From Ruminococcus flavefaciens AE3010 (GTDB lineage Bacteria; Bacillota; Clostridia; Oscillospirales; Ruminococcaceae): DNA of 64,000 nt. Shown here piece by piece: positions 8,035 through 16,628 of the stretch; positions within the stretch are counted from its first letter, which is position 1; each line of letters starts with the position of its first letter. Both the position numbers and the translations under genes were made by a program. The stretch is from assembly GCF_000526795.1 (NCBI RefSeq), contig NZ_JAGT01000001.1:1387001-1451000 (forward strand). Direction: 5' to 3'. The notes under the pieces were generated by a model, which did no database searches, was not told where the DNA came from, and saw only the letters and a list, made by a program, of their open reading frames with translations.

Positions 8035-8742
8035 TCACTCCTTTCTGCCGCCGAAGCTCGGCTCTGCGTTGTAATATGTCACAGTCTCGTCGGAGCTGTT
8101 CATCATAAGGGGCACGGGTATCAGGTTGAAGTTCTGGACTGAGGTTATCCCCGAGAATACAGGCACATCTACGCTCCTTGCGCGGAAGAATCCCTCTGCG
8201 GAAACACTTACGTCAAAGAGGTTGTAGGGGCGCTCATCGGGGTCGGGAGCCTGAGAGTGTACAAGGTCGGGGACGGGAAGCTCAAACTTTGGAGAGACTC
8301 CGCTCTCGTCGGTAACTCCCGAGGCAAGGATAAGCCGTCTGCCGTCAACTACGGCTGTGACCGCGACTACAGCTCCCGCAACTGCCGAGGAGTCGTCGCC
8401 TGTACGGACATTCACCAGTATATAGCCCTTTTCAGTGCCGAGAAGCTCCTCTGAGAAGTACTCGGGAGGCTCATTGTCCTCAGTACTTGCCGTGCCGAAG
8501 TCCGTATCCAGCTCCGACAGGTCGGGCTCGGGATAGCGGCTGTTGTAGTCCTCGGGAGAGCCGTTTGAGTCCTCGTCCATGTGCTCCGCATACACCGTAT
8601 CGTCGGGAGCATTCTCCTTTGCGTCCTCTGTCTCCTGCGGCTCGGGAGCATATTTCTTCGGCTCCTCATGAGGAACGCTTCTGCTGTAGAGCTTCATGAG
8701 CTCCTGCTTGTATTTTTCTGTATCAAGGTCTCTGTTATTCAT
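8035..8742 (-). CDS. Acidic protein with carboxypeptidase-regulatory-like domain
   Basis: A 235-aa protein with no signal peptide. Residues 1-105 are acidic, low-complexity and probably disordered (many E, D, P). From about 106 a beta-sandwich begins (KGYILVNVRTGDDSSAVAGAVVAVTA .. LASGVTDESGVSPKFELP), with the layout of carboxypeptidase regulatory-like (transthyretin-fold) domains. The start is ATG with GCAGGAG upstream. It is the first gene of a two-gene unit with the SpoIID/peptidoglycan-binding protein. The function is unknown. An accessory or adhesion role for its partner is the most that context supports. Confidence 0.65.
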   Translation of the reverse strand: MNNRDLDTEKYKQELMKLYSRSVPHEEPKKYAPEPQETEDAKENAPDDTVYAEHMDEDSNGSPEDYNSRYPEPDLSELDTDFGTASTEDNEPPEYFSEELLGTEKGYILVNVRTGDDSSAVAGAVVAVTAVVDGRRLILASGVTDESGVSPKFELPVPDLVHSQAPDPDERPYNLFDVSVSAEGFFRARSVDVPVFSGITSVQNFNLIPVPLMMNSSDETVTYYNAEPSFGGRKE

Positions 8743-9059
8743 ATCATCAACTCCTGCGCATTGCCTGTGCCCTCCGTTATTACGGTGGCATTGAGCGGCA
8801 GCAATTTTGTTTACTCTACATTCTATTCCTGCTACATCGCGATTATTACTTTACATTCAACCGCACTTATGGTATAATATATAACTATGTAGGGGTGCCC
8901 TTTGGGCGTCCGCAGGTTTCAATGGAATTAAGACGGGCTGCCAAAGGCAGCCCCTACAGAGCTAAAGGCTAATGCCTAACGGCTCGGGCGGCGTTTCGCC
9001 GCCCCTGCAATTATGAATTATGCATTGTGAATTATGAATTAAATAAAGGGAGATATTAT
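8743..9059. other. Divergent intergenic region with promoter and hairpin repeats
   Basis: 317 bp without a gene. It holds the promoter at 8850-8878 reading rightward. Three hairpin repeats follow: 8889-8916 (GCCC/GGGC class), 8934-8957 (CTGCC class) and 8985-9008 (GGCG/CGCC class). Heptamer tracts of the GGCTAAT type (about 8961-8988) and the AATTATG type (9009-9036) are also present. The ribosome-binding site of the next gene comes straight after. Confidence 0.7.
8850..8878 (+). promoter_or_regulatory. Sigma-A promoter upstream of the spermidine-synthase-like gene
   Basis: TTTACA (8850-8855), a 17-nt spacer, TATAAT (8873-8878). The resulting leader would be about 175 nt and contain the hairpin repeats. 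Confidence 0.7.
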
Positions 9060-10685
9060 ATGAAGAAGAAAACCACAGTACAGTCCACGCAGAAAAAGCC
9101 CCTGCCGAAGATACTGAAAAACAAATGGTATCTCTACATGACCGAGTTCTTCGCAGGAATGTCCGTCATGGCTGTGGAGCTTGGCGCAAGCAGGCTTCTC
9201 GCCCCCTATTTCAGCTCCTCGCAGATAGTCTGGACTATCATCATCGGTACTATCATGATAGCAATGGCGCTGGGCAACATCTACGGCGGCAGGTCTGCCG
9301 ACAAGGACCCTGACCCCGACAAGCTCTACGGACGCATACTCATAGCCTCTGTGTGGATAGCGGCTGTGCCTTTCATCGGCAAGCTTGCCATTGCAGGCAT
9401 TGCCGGACTTCTTGTCATCACCGTCAATACCAACTTCCTCATATGGGCAGCCTTTATCACCTGCATGGCTGTGTTCGTATATCCCCTTTTCCTCCTCGGA
9501 ACAGTCACTCCCTCACTTGTGAAGTACACCGTGGACTCCCTTGACGACAGCGGCAGCACCGTGGGTACTCTTGGAGCTTTCAACACTATCGGCTCAATTA
9601 TCGGCACATTCGTCCCCACATTCATCTCTATCCCCGCTGTGGGAACTGCCGTGACATTCCTTATCTTCGCAGGCATAATGCTCCTTATCGGTATCATCTA
9701 TTTCATAAGCAGCAAAACAGGCGCAGTAAAGACTGCTGCGGCTTCTGTTCTGTTCATCGTATGCTGCTTTGCTTCACCCTCTATGGGCTTTGCATTCTGG
9801 GAGAAGGGTCTCACCTATGAGGGCGAGTCCGTATACAACTACTTACAAGTCAGCGAGGACGACAGCAATGTGTATCTCTCCACCAACGTCCTCTTCGGAG
9901 TCCAGTCCGTCTACGTAAAGTCGGGAGAGCTCTCGGGTATGTACTATGACTACGCCATGGCAGCTCCCCTTATGACCGAAAAGCCAGATTCTGCGGATAT
10001 TCTTGTCCTTGGCATGGGTACAGGAACCTACGCCAAGCAGTGCACTACCTATTTCAGCGATGTTACTGCCGAGGGAGTTGAGATAGACGACAGGATAACC
10101 GACCTTGCAAGGGAGTACTTCGAGCTCCCCGAGGATATAAAGGTCACCACCTACGACGGCAGAGCCTTTCTTGCCGCCTGTGACAAAAAGTACGACGTTA
10201 TCATGGTGGACGCTTATCAGGACATCACTATCCCCTTTCAGATGTCCTCAGTGGAGTTCTTCGCTCTCGTCCGTGACCACCTCAACGAAAACGGCGTAAT
10301 GGTGGTCAATATGAATATGCGCTCCGACAGCGCAGACGGCATCAATAACCGTCTGGCGGACACTATCTCCGCAGTATTCGGTCAGGTCTGCACCGTGGAC
10401 GTTAAAAGCTCCACCAACCGCGAGCTCTTCGCTTCAAACAACGCCCATATGCTCACTCTACTGAGAGACAACACGGAGAAGCTTGACAACCAAGCCCTGA
10501 AAGCCATGATGAACACCGTTCAGGCGGAGCTCGTCCCCTATGTTTCGGGCGGAAAGATACTCACCGACGATAAGGCTCCCGTGGAGCTTCTGGGTATGCG
10601 AGTCATAGACGATATCATACAGGACGAGCTGGTCTACTACAAGGAGCAGTTCAAGGAAAAGGGCATACGCGGCTTGCTGGAATAA
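9060..10685 (+). CDS. Membrane-fused spermidine synthase-like protein
   Basis: A 541-aa fusion. Residues about 20-245 contain seven or so transmembrane helices starting at YLYMTEFFAGMSVMAVELGASRLLAPYF. Residues 255-541 form a spermidine/spermine synthase methyltransferase fold: ILVLGMGTGTYAKQ is the nucleotide-binding loop, GVEIDDRI follows, and YDVIMVDAYQD holds the conserved Asp. The family is the fused MFS/spermidine synthase group, whose aminopropyl-transfer activity is often assumed rather than shown. No SpeD, SpeA or agmatinase gene is nearby, so the substrate is unknown. The start is the ATG at 9060, with AGGGAG 8 nt upstream; an upstream in-frame ATG lies within the heptamer tract. 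Confidence 0.85.
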   Translation: MKKKTTVQSTQKKPLPKILKNKWYLYMTEFFAGMSVMAVELGASRLLAPYFSSSQIVWTIIIGTIMIAMALGNIYGGRSADKDPDPDKLYGRILIASVWIAAVPFIGKLAIAGIAGLLVITVNTNFLIWAAFITCMAVFVYPLFLLGTVTPSLVKYTVDSLDDSGSTVGTLGAFNTIGSIIGTFVPTFISIPAVGTAVTFLIFAGIMLLIGIIYFISSKTGAVKTAAASVLFIVCCFASPSMGFAFWEKGLTYEGESVYNYLQVSEDDSNVYLSTNVLFGVQSVYVKSGELSGMYYDYAMAAPLMTEKPDSADILVLGMGTGTYAKQCTTYFSDVTAEGVEIDDRITDLAREYFELPEDIKVTTYDGRAFLAACDKKYDVIMVDAYQDITIPFQMSSVEFFALVRDHLNENGVMVVNMNMRSDSADGINNRLADTISAVFGQVCTVDVKSSTNRELFASNNAHMLTLLRDNTEKLDNQALKAMMNTVQAELVPYVSGGKILTDDKAPVELLGMRVIDDIIQDELVYYKEQFKEKGIRGLLE

Positions 10686-10743
10686 TGAGCAGTAAGTGCA
10701 TGGACTCCCATGTGTACAACCCTTGACATTGTGATGAAATTAC

Positions 10744-10984
10744 GGTATAATGAATGCAAAAGCATTCATTATAATTGATCTTAATACCCTTGCAGATGCG
10801 CAAATCAAAGATTTGCTCCCTGCAATCGGGCGATTATACCATATTCGCTTCGCTTATATGGTATAATGAATGCAAAAGCATTCATTATAATTGATCTTAA
10901 TGCCCTTGCGGATACGCAAATCAAAGATTTGCTCCCTGCAATCGGGCGATTATACCATATTCGCTTCGCTTATATGGTATAATA
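10744..10984. repeat. 116-bp tandem repeat, two copies plus a start of a third
   Basis: Two nearly identical 116-bp units start at 10744 and 10860. A third begins at 10976 and breaks off after GGTATAAT. Each unit contains a 12-bp-stem hairpin (TATAATGAATGC / GCATTCATTATA), a GCAAATC/GATTTGC hairpin, and a hairpin of ATTATACCATAT with TATATGGTATAAT that crosses the unit junction. Only about three substitutions separate the copies, so the duplication is recent. No protein-coding potential is evident. Confidence 0.9.
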
Positions 10985-11025
10985 AAAAAATCGCAATCGG
11001 CTTTTTTGCTGTGAAAGGATATATC

Positions 11026-11457
11026 ATGAACGTAACGAAAATCATTTCTGCCATACTGGCACTTATGGCAGCTGTTCTCATAGCCATGGCAGGTAAGTCC
11101 TGTGCCAAGGACGCAGCAGAGAAAAATGCTGCACGGCGCAGCCGCAATACTACCGAAGCTCCGAGCTACCACCTCATTACAGATCCTCCGTATGAAAACG
11201 ACGATGGCGATCTTCCGCATCTCGTCGAGGACGATACTGATGAAGCTGTTACCGAGCGTGAATACGTGACCGTCACTAATATTTTCGGAGACGTTGTTGA
11301 GACAATACCCGTAACTACTCCGGAAGAGGCTCTTATCCCCACAACTACGCTGTCTATACTTGATGCATACAATCAGGAGCACAGCGTCGAAGAGTATGTC
11401 CCTCCAACTGTTGAGTACGGCACTGTAGACGAGCATATAACCATAGAAATATACTGA
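11026..11457 (+). CDS. Membrane-anchored protein with acidic Thr-rich tail, unknown
   Basis: A 143-aa protein. Residues 1-23 form a single transmembrane helix or uncleaved signal (MNVTKIISAILALMAAVLIAMAG). It is followed by a short basic stretch, then an acidic, Thr-rich and Pro-rich extracytoplasmic tail without recognisable fold. GKSC near residue 26 is not a good lipobox. The start is the ATG at 11026 with AAAGGA 6 nt upstream. Longer readings would extend into the tandem repeat and are rejected. It sits 67 bp before the cyclophilin gene. The function is unknown. Confidence 0.65.
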   Translation: MNVTKIISAILALMAAVLIAMAGKSCAKDAAEKNAARRSRNTTEAPSYHLITDPPYENDDGDLPHLVEDDTDEAVTEREYVTVTNIFGDVVETIPVTTPEEALIPTTTLSILDAYNQEHSVEEYVPPTVEYGTVDEHITIEIY

Positions 11458-11524
11458 TGAACTTTCTCGGCATAAAAAACCGAGTAAGCTAACATATATC
11501 AGATCTACAAAAGGAGAAATTATT

Positions 11525-11995
11525 ATGGTAATCATCGAAATGGAAAACGGCAAGAAGATAAAGATAGAGCTCTATCCCGATATTGCTCCTATCTCATGCG
11601 AGAACTTTGAGAAGCTTGTTAAGCAGGGCTTCTATGACGGTCTCACATTCCACAGAGTTATCCCCGGCTTCATGATACAGGGCGGCTGTCCAAACGGTAC
11701 AGGCACAGGCGGTCCCGGCTGGCACATCAAGGGCGAATTCGCTGCAAACGGCGTAAAGAACGACCTCAAGCACACAAGAGGAGTTCTCTCAATGGCTCGT
11801 TCCATGATGCCCGACTCAGCAGGCTCACAGTTCTTCATCATGCATGAGGACGCTCCTCACCTTGACGGCAACTATGCTGCATTCGGCAAGGTAGTAGAGG
11901 GTATGGACGTTGTTGACGAGATAGCACAGTGCGCTACAGACTACAACGACAAGCCTACAACTCCACAGGTAATGAAGAAGGTAACAATTGAGTAA
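11525..11995 (+). CDS. Peptidyl-prolyl cis-trans isomerase, cyclophilin type
   Basis: A 156-aa single-domain cyclophilin, which catalyses proline cis-trans isomerisation during protein folding. Hallmarks are LTFHRVIPGFMIQGG (catalytic Arg in FHRV), GTGTGGPGW, RGVLSMAR, SAGSQFFIM and LDGNYAAFGKV. There is no signal peptide, so it is cytoplasmic. The start has AAGGAG about 9 nt upstream. Its length is normal for bacterial PpiB-type proteins. It ends at a terminator shared with the convergent 41-aa protein gene. Confidence 0.95.
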   Translation: MVIIEMENGKKIKIELYPDIAPISCENFEKLVKQGFYDGLTFHRVIPGFMIQGGCPNGTGTGGPGWHIKGEFAANGVKNDLKHTRGVLSMARSMMPDSAGSQFFIMHEDAPHLDGNYAAFGKVVEGMDVVDEIAQCATDYNDKPTTPQVMKKVTIE

Positions 11996-12013
11996 TTCAT
12001 AATGCATAATTAA

Positions 12014-12042
12014 AGGCTTCACATTTATGTGAAGCCTTTTTG
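12014..12042. terminator. Bidirectional intrinsic terminator
   Basis: Stem AGGCTTCAC/GTGAAGCCT with loop ATTTAT, then five T. It serves the cyclophilin gene on the plus strand and the small gene at 12048-12173 on the minus strand. Confidence 0.85.
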
Positions 12043-12047
12043 AGGTT

Positions 12048-12173
12048 TTATGCTTTCTTTTTCCATATTAGCATTATTGCAATAGTAATTGCCCAGCTTA
12101 CACCAAGACACAAGGGACTCACAATATACGCAAGCCCTGAAACAGCAATGATGCCTAAAAAATAAGCCTTCAT
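12048..12173 (-). CDS. 41-residue hydrophobic membrane protein
   Basis: A very short gene encoding MKAYFLGIIAVSGLAYIVSP and then a second hydrophobic stretch, ending in IWKKKA. Two short membrane segments with a lysine-rich tail are predicted. It is supported by a perfect AAAGGAGG ribosome-binding site 5 nt before the ATG at 12173. A promoter at 12309-12337 and the terminator at 12014-12042 add further support. An overlapping 60-codon reading in another frame (12025-12207) lacks these signals. The function is unknown. Candidates are a small membrane-complex regulator or a toxin-like peptide, but nothing in the sequence decides. Confidence 0.7.
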   Translation of the reverse strand: MKAYFLGIIAVSGLAYIVSPLCLGVSWAITIAIMLIWKKKA

Positions 12174-12499
12174 AAAAACCTCCTTTCTTTTCAAAAGGCG
12201 GAAACAAGTTTCCTTCACGGCTATTATAAAGATTTATTCTTTCATTATTTTATTATTCTGGATTTTTATATTCCGAGATTTATCAGAAGCTCTGTAATCT
12301 TCACTTATATTTTATCAGAATTATCAGAAAAAGTCAAGGGGGCTAAAAGCTCTTAAAATAAAAAATATTCTCTTATTTTTGTTCAATATAACAACTATTT
12401 TGAACAATAATGATTTTTATGTCATTCAATTGCAGTGAGGGCGGCATTTACGCCGCCCCTACAATAATCACTATTCACTTACATCAGTAAGGTTCGTGC
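12174..12499. other. AT-rich intergenic region with promoter and one hairpin repeat
   Basis: 326 bp without a gene. It contains the promoter for the 41-aa protein and three copies of TTATCAGAA near 12280-12330, two of which overlap the promoter. It also has an inverted repeat GTTCAA..TTGAAC near 12380-12410 and a GGCGG/CCGCC hairpin repeat (12438-12462) ending in CCCCTAC. Confidence 0.6.
12309..12337 (-). promoter_or_regulatory. Sigma-A promoter for the 41-aa membrane protein
   Basis: On the minus strand, TTGACT (12332-12337), a 17-nt spacer, TAAAAT (12309-12314). Direct repeats of TTCTGATAA overlap the spacer. Confidence 0.7.
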
Positions 12500-13123
12500 T
12501 TATGCCGTTAGCATAACACAGATCAGGAAGAAAAGTGACAGAAAGATATGGAACTTACACTTCGACACTGCTTCTTTCAGGGAGAGCTGGTCTCTGAACA
12601 TTCTCATTAATATACCCACGATAGCAGGCATGAGCATTGCGATAAGTCCAACGCCGCCCCACTCCTCTGACCTGAATGTAGCAAAGAACAGGAGAAATGC
12701 GATTATCTCCAGTACGAGCAGCTCCACCGCTAAATATGCTGCGCTGCTCTTCTGTTCAACGCCCGCTTTATGAGAGCCCTCAAATTCCAGTATCGCCGCT
12801 GCCTTTTCCTCTGCTTCCGTCAGCTTGTCCTTTACGGGAGCTTTCTCACCGTCGGAGTCAATAGCGCCCCTGAGCTTTGGGTCAAGAGCCGCCGGTGCTT
12901 CGTCAAGTTTACCTGTGGGAGCTTCTGAAATGTGCTCGGGTATCTCATCGGGAGCTGTCTCGCTGACAGCCTCGGCAATCTCCTCTGCCATAGTATCAGC
13001 AGTCTCCGCCGCCTGCTCCGCAGGCTTTTCCTCATTTTTCTGCACGGGGAGCTCTATCTTCTCGCGGAGCTTCGGGTCAAGTGAAGCCAGTATTGCGTTA
13101 AGGTCTTTTTTATCGTTCTGCAT
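12500..13123 (-). CDS. Membrane protein with acidic N-terminal region, unknown
   Basis: A 207-aa protein. The first 125 residues are charged and Ala/Glu-rich, containing two copies of a short motif (LDPKLREKIE and LDPKLRGAID). The last 80 residues hold three membrane helices (AAYLAVELLVLEIIAFLLFF, GLIAMLMPAIVGILM, FHIFLSLFFLICVML). The start is taken at the ATG at 13123 with AGGA 9 nt upstream; an ATG at 13132 touches that site. There is no known family. The cytoplasmic domain with duplicated LDPKLR motif may be an interaction segment. Confidence 0.6.
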   Translation of the reverse strand: MQNDKKDLNAILASLDPKLREKIELPVQKNEEKPAEQAAETADTMAEEIAEAVSETAPDEIPEHISEAPTGKLDEAPAALDPKLRGAIDSDGEKAPVKDKLTEAEEKAAAILEFEGSHKAGVEQKSSAAYLAVELLVLEIIAFLLFFATFRSEEWGGVGLIAMLMPAIVGILMRMFRDQLSLKEAVSKCKFHIFLSLFFLICVMLTA

Positions 13124-13167
13124 ATCTTTCATTCCTATCAGTGTTAAAATAAAAATACGTGAATAAT

Positions 13168-13320
13168 GTAGGGGCGCCCTGTGGGCGCCGCAGGTCACTA
13201 TATAATTACCACGGGCGGCGGGACGCCGCCCCTACAGTGTGTCATTTATAGTTCATGTGCAAGGCACGGGCGGATAATATCCGCCCGTATACTTAGTTCT
13301 TAGTTCTAAGCTCTTATTTG
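13168..13320. repeat. Three GTAGGGG-type hairpins and a heptamer tract
   Basis: Hairpins lie at 13168-13194 (GCGCCC/GGGCGC), 13211-13235 (GGCGGC/GCCGCC) and 13267-13288 (CGGATAATATCCG). The heptamers CTTAGTT, CTTAGTT, CTAAGCT, CTTATTT lie at 13292-13319. The stop codon of the CE12 protein (13314-13316) falls within the tract. Confidence 0.7.
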
Positions 13321-16300
13321 AGGTATTGAGCCAGTCCGCTTATGTTCTGCTTTCTTATCTCGCCTGCAACAAGTCCCGCAACGATATTGGCACCCTTTTC
13401 ACAGAAGTGTGTACCGTCGGTGGAGCCTGCAACAGCTCCCATAAGGTGATAGCTCTTGGCTGTGTCGTAGCCTACTGAGTTATAGTGGTTCACCATAAGG
13501 GTATTGAGATCGATGCATGGGATACTGTACTTCTTGGCAAGGTTGTAGCAAGCCTCGTTGTAATTTGTATAGCTGTTCACGAACCTGCCGTTGGAGTAAG
13601 CCTTCATGCCGATAGTAGTTGTTACCAGTATGGGAGTTGCTCCCTTGTCCTTTGCGGACTTGATGAACTGGGTCATGTACCACTCGTATGAGCCCGATGA
13701 GGGATTGTCAACGTTGCCGCAGGTAGGTGCGTATCTGTCCGCATTGGACTGACCTGCGTCGTTGATAGCGAACTGTATCATTACGAAGTCGCCCTCTTTA
13801 AGGCTGTCCGCAATTGTCTGCCATCTGCCCTCGTCGTAGAACTTCTTGGAGCTTCTTCCTGCTATGGAGTGATTTGCAACAGTGATATCGCTGTTGAAGT
13901 AGCTCTGCATATAGTAGCCCCAGCCCTGCTGCGGAGCGTAGGACTCGCGGTAGCTCTGTACTGTGGAATCGCCTGCGATATAGAGAGTACGCTGACCGCT
14001 GCCTGTGTTCTGCTGCTCCTGTGACGGGTCGTAAACCTCAGCATATGGCTCGTCGGTAGCGCTGAGCTCGATGTAGTCAAGATTGGGAGCTCCCTCAGAC
14101 ATTGCAGACTGCATAAGGATAGTGTTTCTGCCTGCCTTGAGAGGAAGAACTATGCCGAACTCCTTCCATTCAGTCCATGAGCCCGAGCCCGGGAAGGACT
14201 GCATCCAGCAGAAATCATTATTGTTGTTCACGAAAATCTTCATCTTACGGTCATTAGTTGAACCGTTTGCGAAGCGGATATGGGTCATGTAGTTGCCCTC
14301 GGCAGGAACGTCCACCGTAAAGGTGATGTTGCTGTCGGTGTTGTTGCCCAGATTAACATAGCCCTTGTCGTAGGTATAGCCTGAGTTGGTAGTCTCGATT
14401 ATACCGTCGTTCCATGTCTGGTCGGCGGCATAGTATTTGAGCACAGCAGGAGCTGTAGTAGTTGTGGTAGTCTCCGCTGTTGTTGTGGTAGTAGTGGTCG
14501 TTGTAGTTGTTGGCTGCTCGGGTACGATAGCAACAGCCTCGGGAAGCTTATCAAGTCCAAGCAGACATCTCTGTATGAACATAGCGTCCTGAACTGTCAT
14601 GCCGTCGCCGCCGCCTGTAACGTCTGCATTGAGACGTCCCTCTGCGGTGATAGCGTGGCTGTCAGAGCCGTTTACATCGTACTTGTTGGGGTTTGCAAGA
14701 GCCTGCATGATAAGAACGATATCCGACATATCAACAGCACCGTCGCAGTTGGCGTCGCCGTACTTCACAGTCACACTCGGAAGAGTTGTTGTGGTCTTTA
14801 CTTCCTCGGGAGTAGTAATCACAGTAGTTGTTGTGGTAGTTGTAGTTGAAGTGGTGGTCGTTGTAGCAACAATATCGTCCACCTCTATCATTTCCCACTT
14901 CTGACAGGCGTGACCGTTTATCTCCCACTGCTGGATATTGGCGCCGTTATCCTTAGCTGCGCTTCCTACCTCTACCGCAGAAGCGTCACGGGAAGCTCTT
15001 GTGAGGATAGTAACGGTGCCGTCGCCGTTGTCCTGGAATTTGAAGAACTGGTCGCTGTAGCCGTTCTTGTCGGCAACTACTATATTAGCGCCGTTGTCCT
15101 TGCTGCCGTTGTCAACATAGAGACAGAGCTCGGACTCCGCAGGCTTTATGTAGAAGTAATCGCCTGTAGCCTGTATGCACTTCCATGTGTTTTTCAGCTC
15201 AGAAACGCCTGCCTGTCCCTGCTGGACATTTGCACCGCTCGCTGTGCTGCCGTCAGCCACCTCCATGTAAAGACCGCTGTTGACGTTCTTGAACATGTAG
15301 CTGACATTTGCATCGGGGTGGATAGGCTCTCTCGCAGGAGCGGACAGCTCCTGCGCCATTATCTCGGCTATCTTCTGAGCGCCCTTCTTGCTCTGGTGGA
15401 GGTCGTCATTGGAGCCGTTTGCCTGTATAGCGTAGTAGGAAGCCATACCGTCATAGCCCACAGAGAAACCGAAGTTCTGCCACAGGGTGAACAGGTCTAC
15501 AACCCGCACGTTCTGCTCGCTGCCTATCTTGTCCAGTGAGCCGCCGTACCAGCGTCCTGTGAGCTTTGGATTGCGCTGCAAGTCGCCGCGTCTGCCCTGC
15601 TGCTTGACCAGTATTACCTCCATGCCCTTAGCCTTTGCGCGTTTGGTCATGTCGGTTACTGTATTGTAGTACTCCGTTTCGTTGGAGTAGTTTGAATCAT
15701 TGATACCAATGGAGATTATGTAATAGTCCCCTGCCTTGCCGTAGGTCTCGATAGGAGCGAACTGTCCTGCGTCCACGAAGCCCTTGGCATACTGTCCGCT
15801 GGTAGCCATGTTGCGGACCTCATAATTGCTGCCGAAGGTCTTGCCGTTGAAGAACTGTCCCCAGCCGTGCTGTGCGGTATCTGCGGAGTTGTAGTAATTT
15901 GCCACGGTAGAGTCGCCGCATATCCAAACCATAGGCGGCATTTCGCCTGTGGTGTTCACCTGTGTTATCTCAACTGCGGCTATGGACTGCTCTCGCTTGC
16001 TCATGCCCTCAACTGCCTGAATGTTCAGCTGACCGTCCGTAACGGGAAGCTTTACTGTCTCTGTTGCCCCCAGTCCCGTAAGGTTCATCATCTGGACCAT
16101 GCCCTCAAGCTTGATAGTGGTTCGGGGAGCATTTCCCACAGTGACCTTGACTTCGTAAAGTCCCTTTGGCAGGTCAACATTAAAGGTGTTGCCCGTGCCG
16201 TAGTCCTTGAACTGGACTGCGTCTGCTGTTGCTCCGCTGCCTCCTGCGGAAACATTTGCCACGTTCCATGTCTGTGCGAAGCCGTAGCCTCTGCCTGCGT

Positions 16301-16490
16301 CATAGCCGTCGGTGGCTGATACGCCTGTGTAGCCGCCTGCCGCTCCGCTGCCGCCGAAGTCGAACTTCCAGTTTGCCTGAGCAGCCTGCGCCTCAACAGG
16401 CTTGACTGCGCTGCCTGTGCCCAGTCCTGCAAAAGCTGAAAGCGAAAGCGCCAGAGAGGTAAGACCGCTGATCAGTCTTTTTGCTTTCAT
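13314..16490 (-). CDS. Cellulosomal bimodular carbohydrate esterase CE12-CBM13-dockerin-CBM35-CE12
   Basis: A 1058-aa secreted protein. Order of modules: signal peptide (1-37), then an N-terminal beta-domain. The first SGNH esterase has GDST near 193 and DLHQSKKG near 363. A ricin-type CBM13 follows (about 393-535), then a Thr linker. The dockerin (about 573-653) has calcium loops GDANCDGAVDMSD and NADVTGGGDG. A second Thr linker leads to a CBM35-like domain (about 680-810). The second SGNH esterase has GDST near 840 and DGTHF near 1028. CE12 enzymes deacetylate rhamnogalacturonan or xylan. The dockerin would tether it to a cohesin scaffold at the cell surface. ATG at 16490 with GGAGGAA upstream. 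Both catalytic cores look intact. Confidence 0.9.
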   Translation of the reverse strand: MKAKRLISGLTSLALSLSAFAGLGTGSAVKPVEAQAAQANWKFDFGGSGAAGGYTGVSATDGYDAGRGYGFAQTWNVANVSAGGSGATADAVQFKDYGTGNTFNVDLPKGLYEVKVTVGNAPRTTIKLEGMVQMMNLTGLGATETVKLPVTDGQLNIQAVEGMSKREQSIAAVEITQVNTTGEMPPMVWICGDSTVANYYNSADTAQHGWGQFFNGKTFGSNYEVRNMATSGQYAKGFVDAGQFAPIETYGKAGDYYIISIGINDSNYSNETEYYNTVTDMTKRAKAKGMEVILVKQQGRRGDLQRNPKLTGRWYGGSLDKIGSEQNVRVVDLFTLWQNFGFSVGYDGMASYYAIQANGSNDDLHQSKKGAQKIAEIMAQELSAPAREPIHPDANVSYMFKNVNSGLYMEVADGSTASGANVQQGQAGVSELKNTWKCIQATGDYFYIKPAESELCLYVDNGSKDNGANIVVADKNGYSDQFFKFQDNGDGTVTILTRASRDASAVEVGSAAKDNGANIQQWEINGHACQKWEMIEVDDIVATTTTTSTTTTTTTTVITTPEEVKTTTTLPSVTVKYGDANCDGAVDMSDIVLIMQALANPNKYDVNGSDSHAITAEGRLNADVTGGGDGMTVQDAMFIQRCLLGLDKLPEAVAIVPEQPTTTTTTTTTTTAETTTTTTAPAVLKYYAADQTWNDGIIETTNSGYTYDKGYVNLGNNTDSNITFTVDVPAEGNYMTHIRFANGSTNDRKMKIFVNNNNDFCWMQSFPGSGSWTEWKEFGIVLPLKAGRNTILMQSAMSEGAPNLDYIELSATDEPYAEVYDPSQEQQNTGSGQRTLYIAGDSTVQSYRESYAPQQGWGYYMQSYFNSDITVANHSIAGRSSKKFYDEGRWQTIADSLKEGDFVMIQFAINDAGQSNADRYAPTCGNVDNPSSGSYEWYMTQFIKSAKDKGATPILVTTTIGMKAYSNGRFVNSYTNYNEACYNLAKKYSIPCIDLNTLMVNHYNSVGYDTAKSYHLMGAVAGSTDGTHFCEKGANIVAGLVAGEIRKQNISGLAQYLK

Positions 16491-16525
16491 AGTATTCCTC
16501 CAATTCCGTACTTCAAGTACGCATA

Positions 16526-16554
16526 ATTATCTAAAGTAATTAATGTCTGCTCAA
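16526..16554 (-). promoter_or_regulatory. Probable promoter of the CE12 esterase gene
   Basis: On the minus strand, TTGAGC (16549-16554), a 17-nt spacer, GATAAT (16526-16531). It is weaker than the other promoters here, consistent with a regulated gene. Confidence 0.5.
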
Positions 16555-16628
16555 TAAGAAAAAATGTGTCGTTTGTAGTTTTTCCTTGCACCTTGTTTTG
16601 TCCTTTAGGACAAAATGAGCTTGACATA

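Noticed and set aside
10891..11025. Extended start for the 143-aa membrane protein
   Set aside because: The extra codons come from the 116-bp tandem repeat, and AAAGGA lies just before the ATG at 11026.
12025..12207. 60-codon reading overlapping the 41-aa membrane protein
   Set aside because: The frame lacks a ribosome-binding site, gives a Cys/His-rich non-hydrophobic product, and covers the terminator. The alternative frame has all expression signals.
14459..14870. Val-rich and Thr-rich open frames opposite the linker regions of the dockerin genes
   Set aside because: They are antisense shadows of ACN-repeat Thr linkers, which are free of stop codons by composition.
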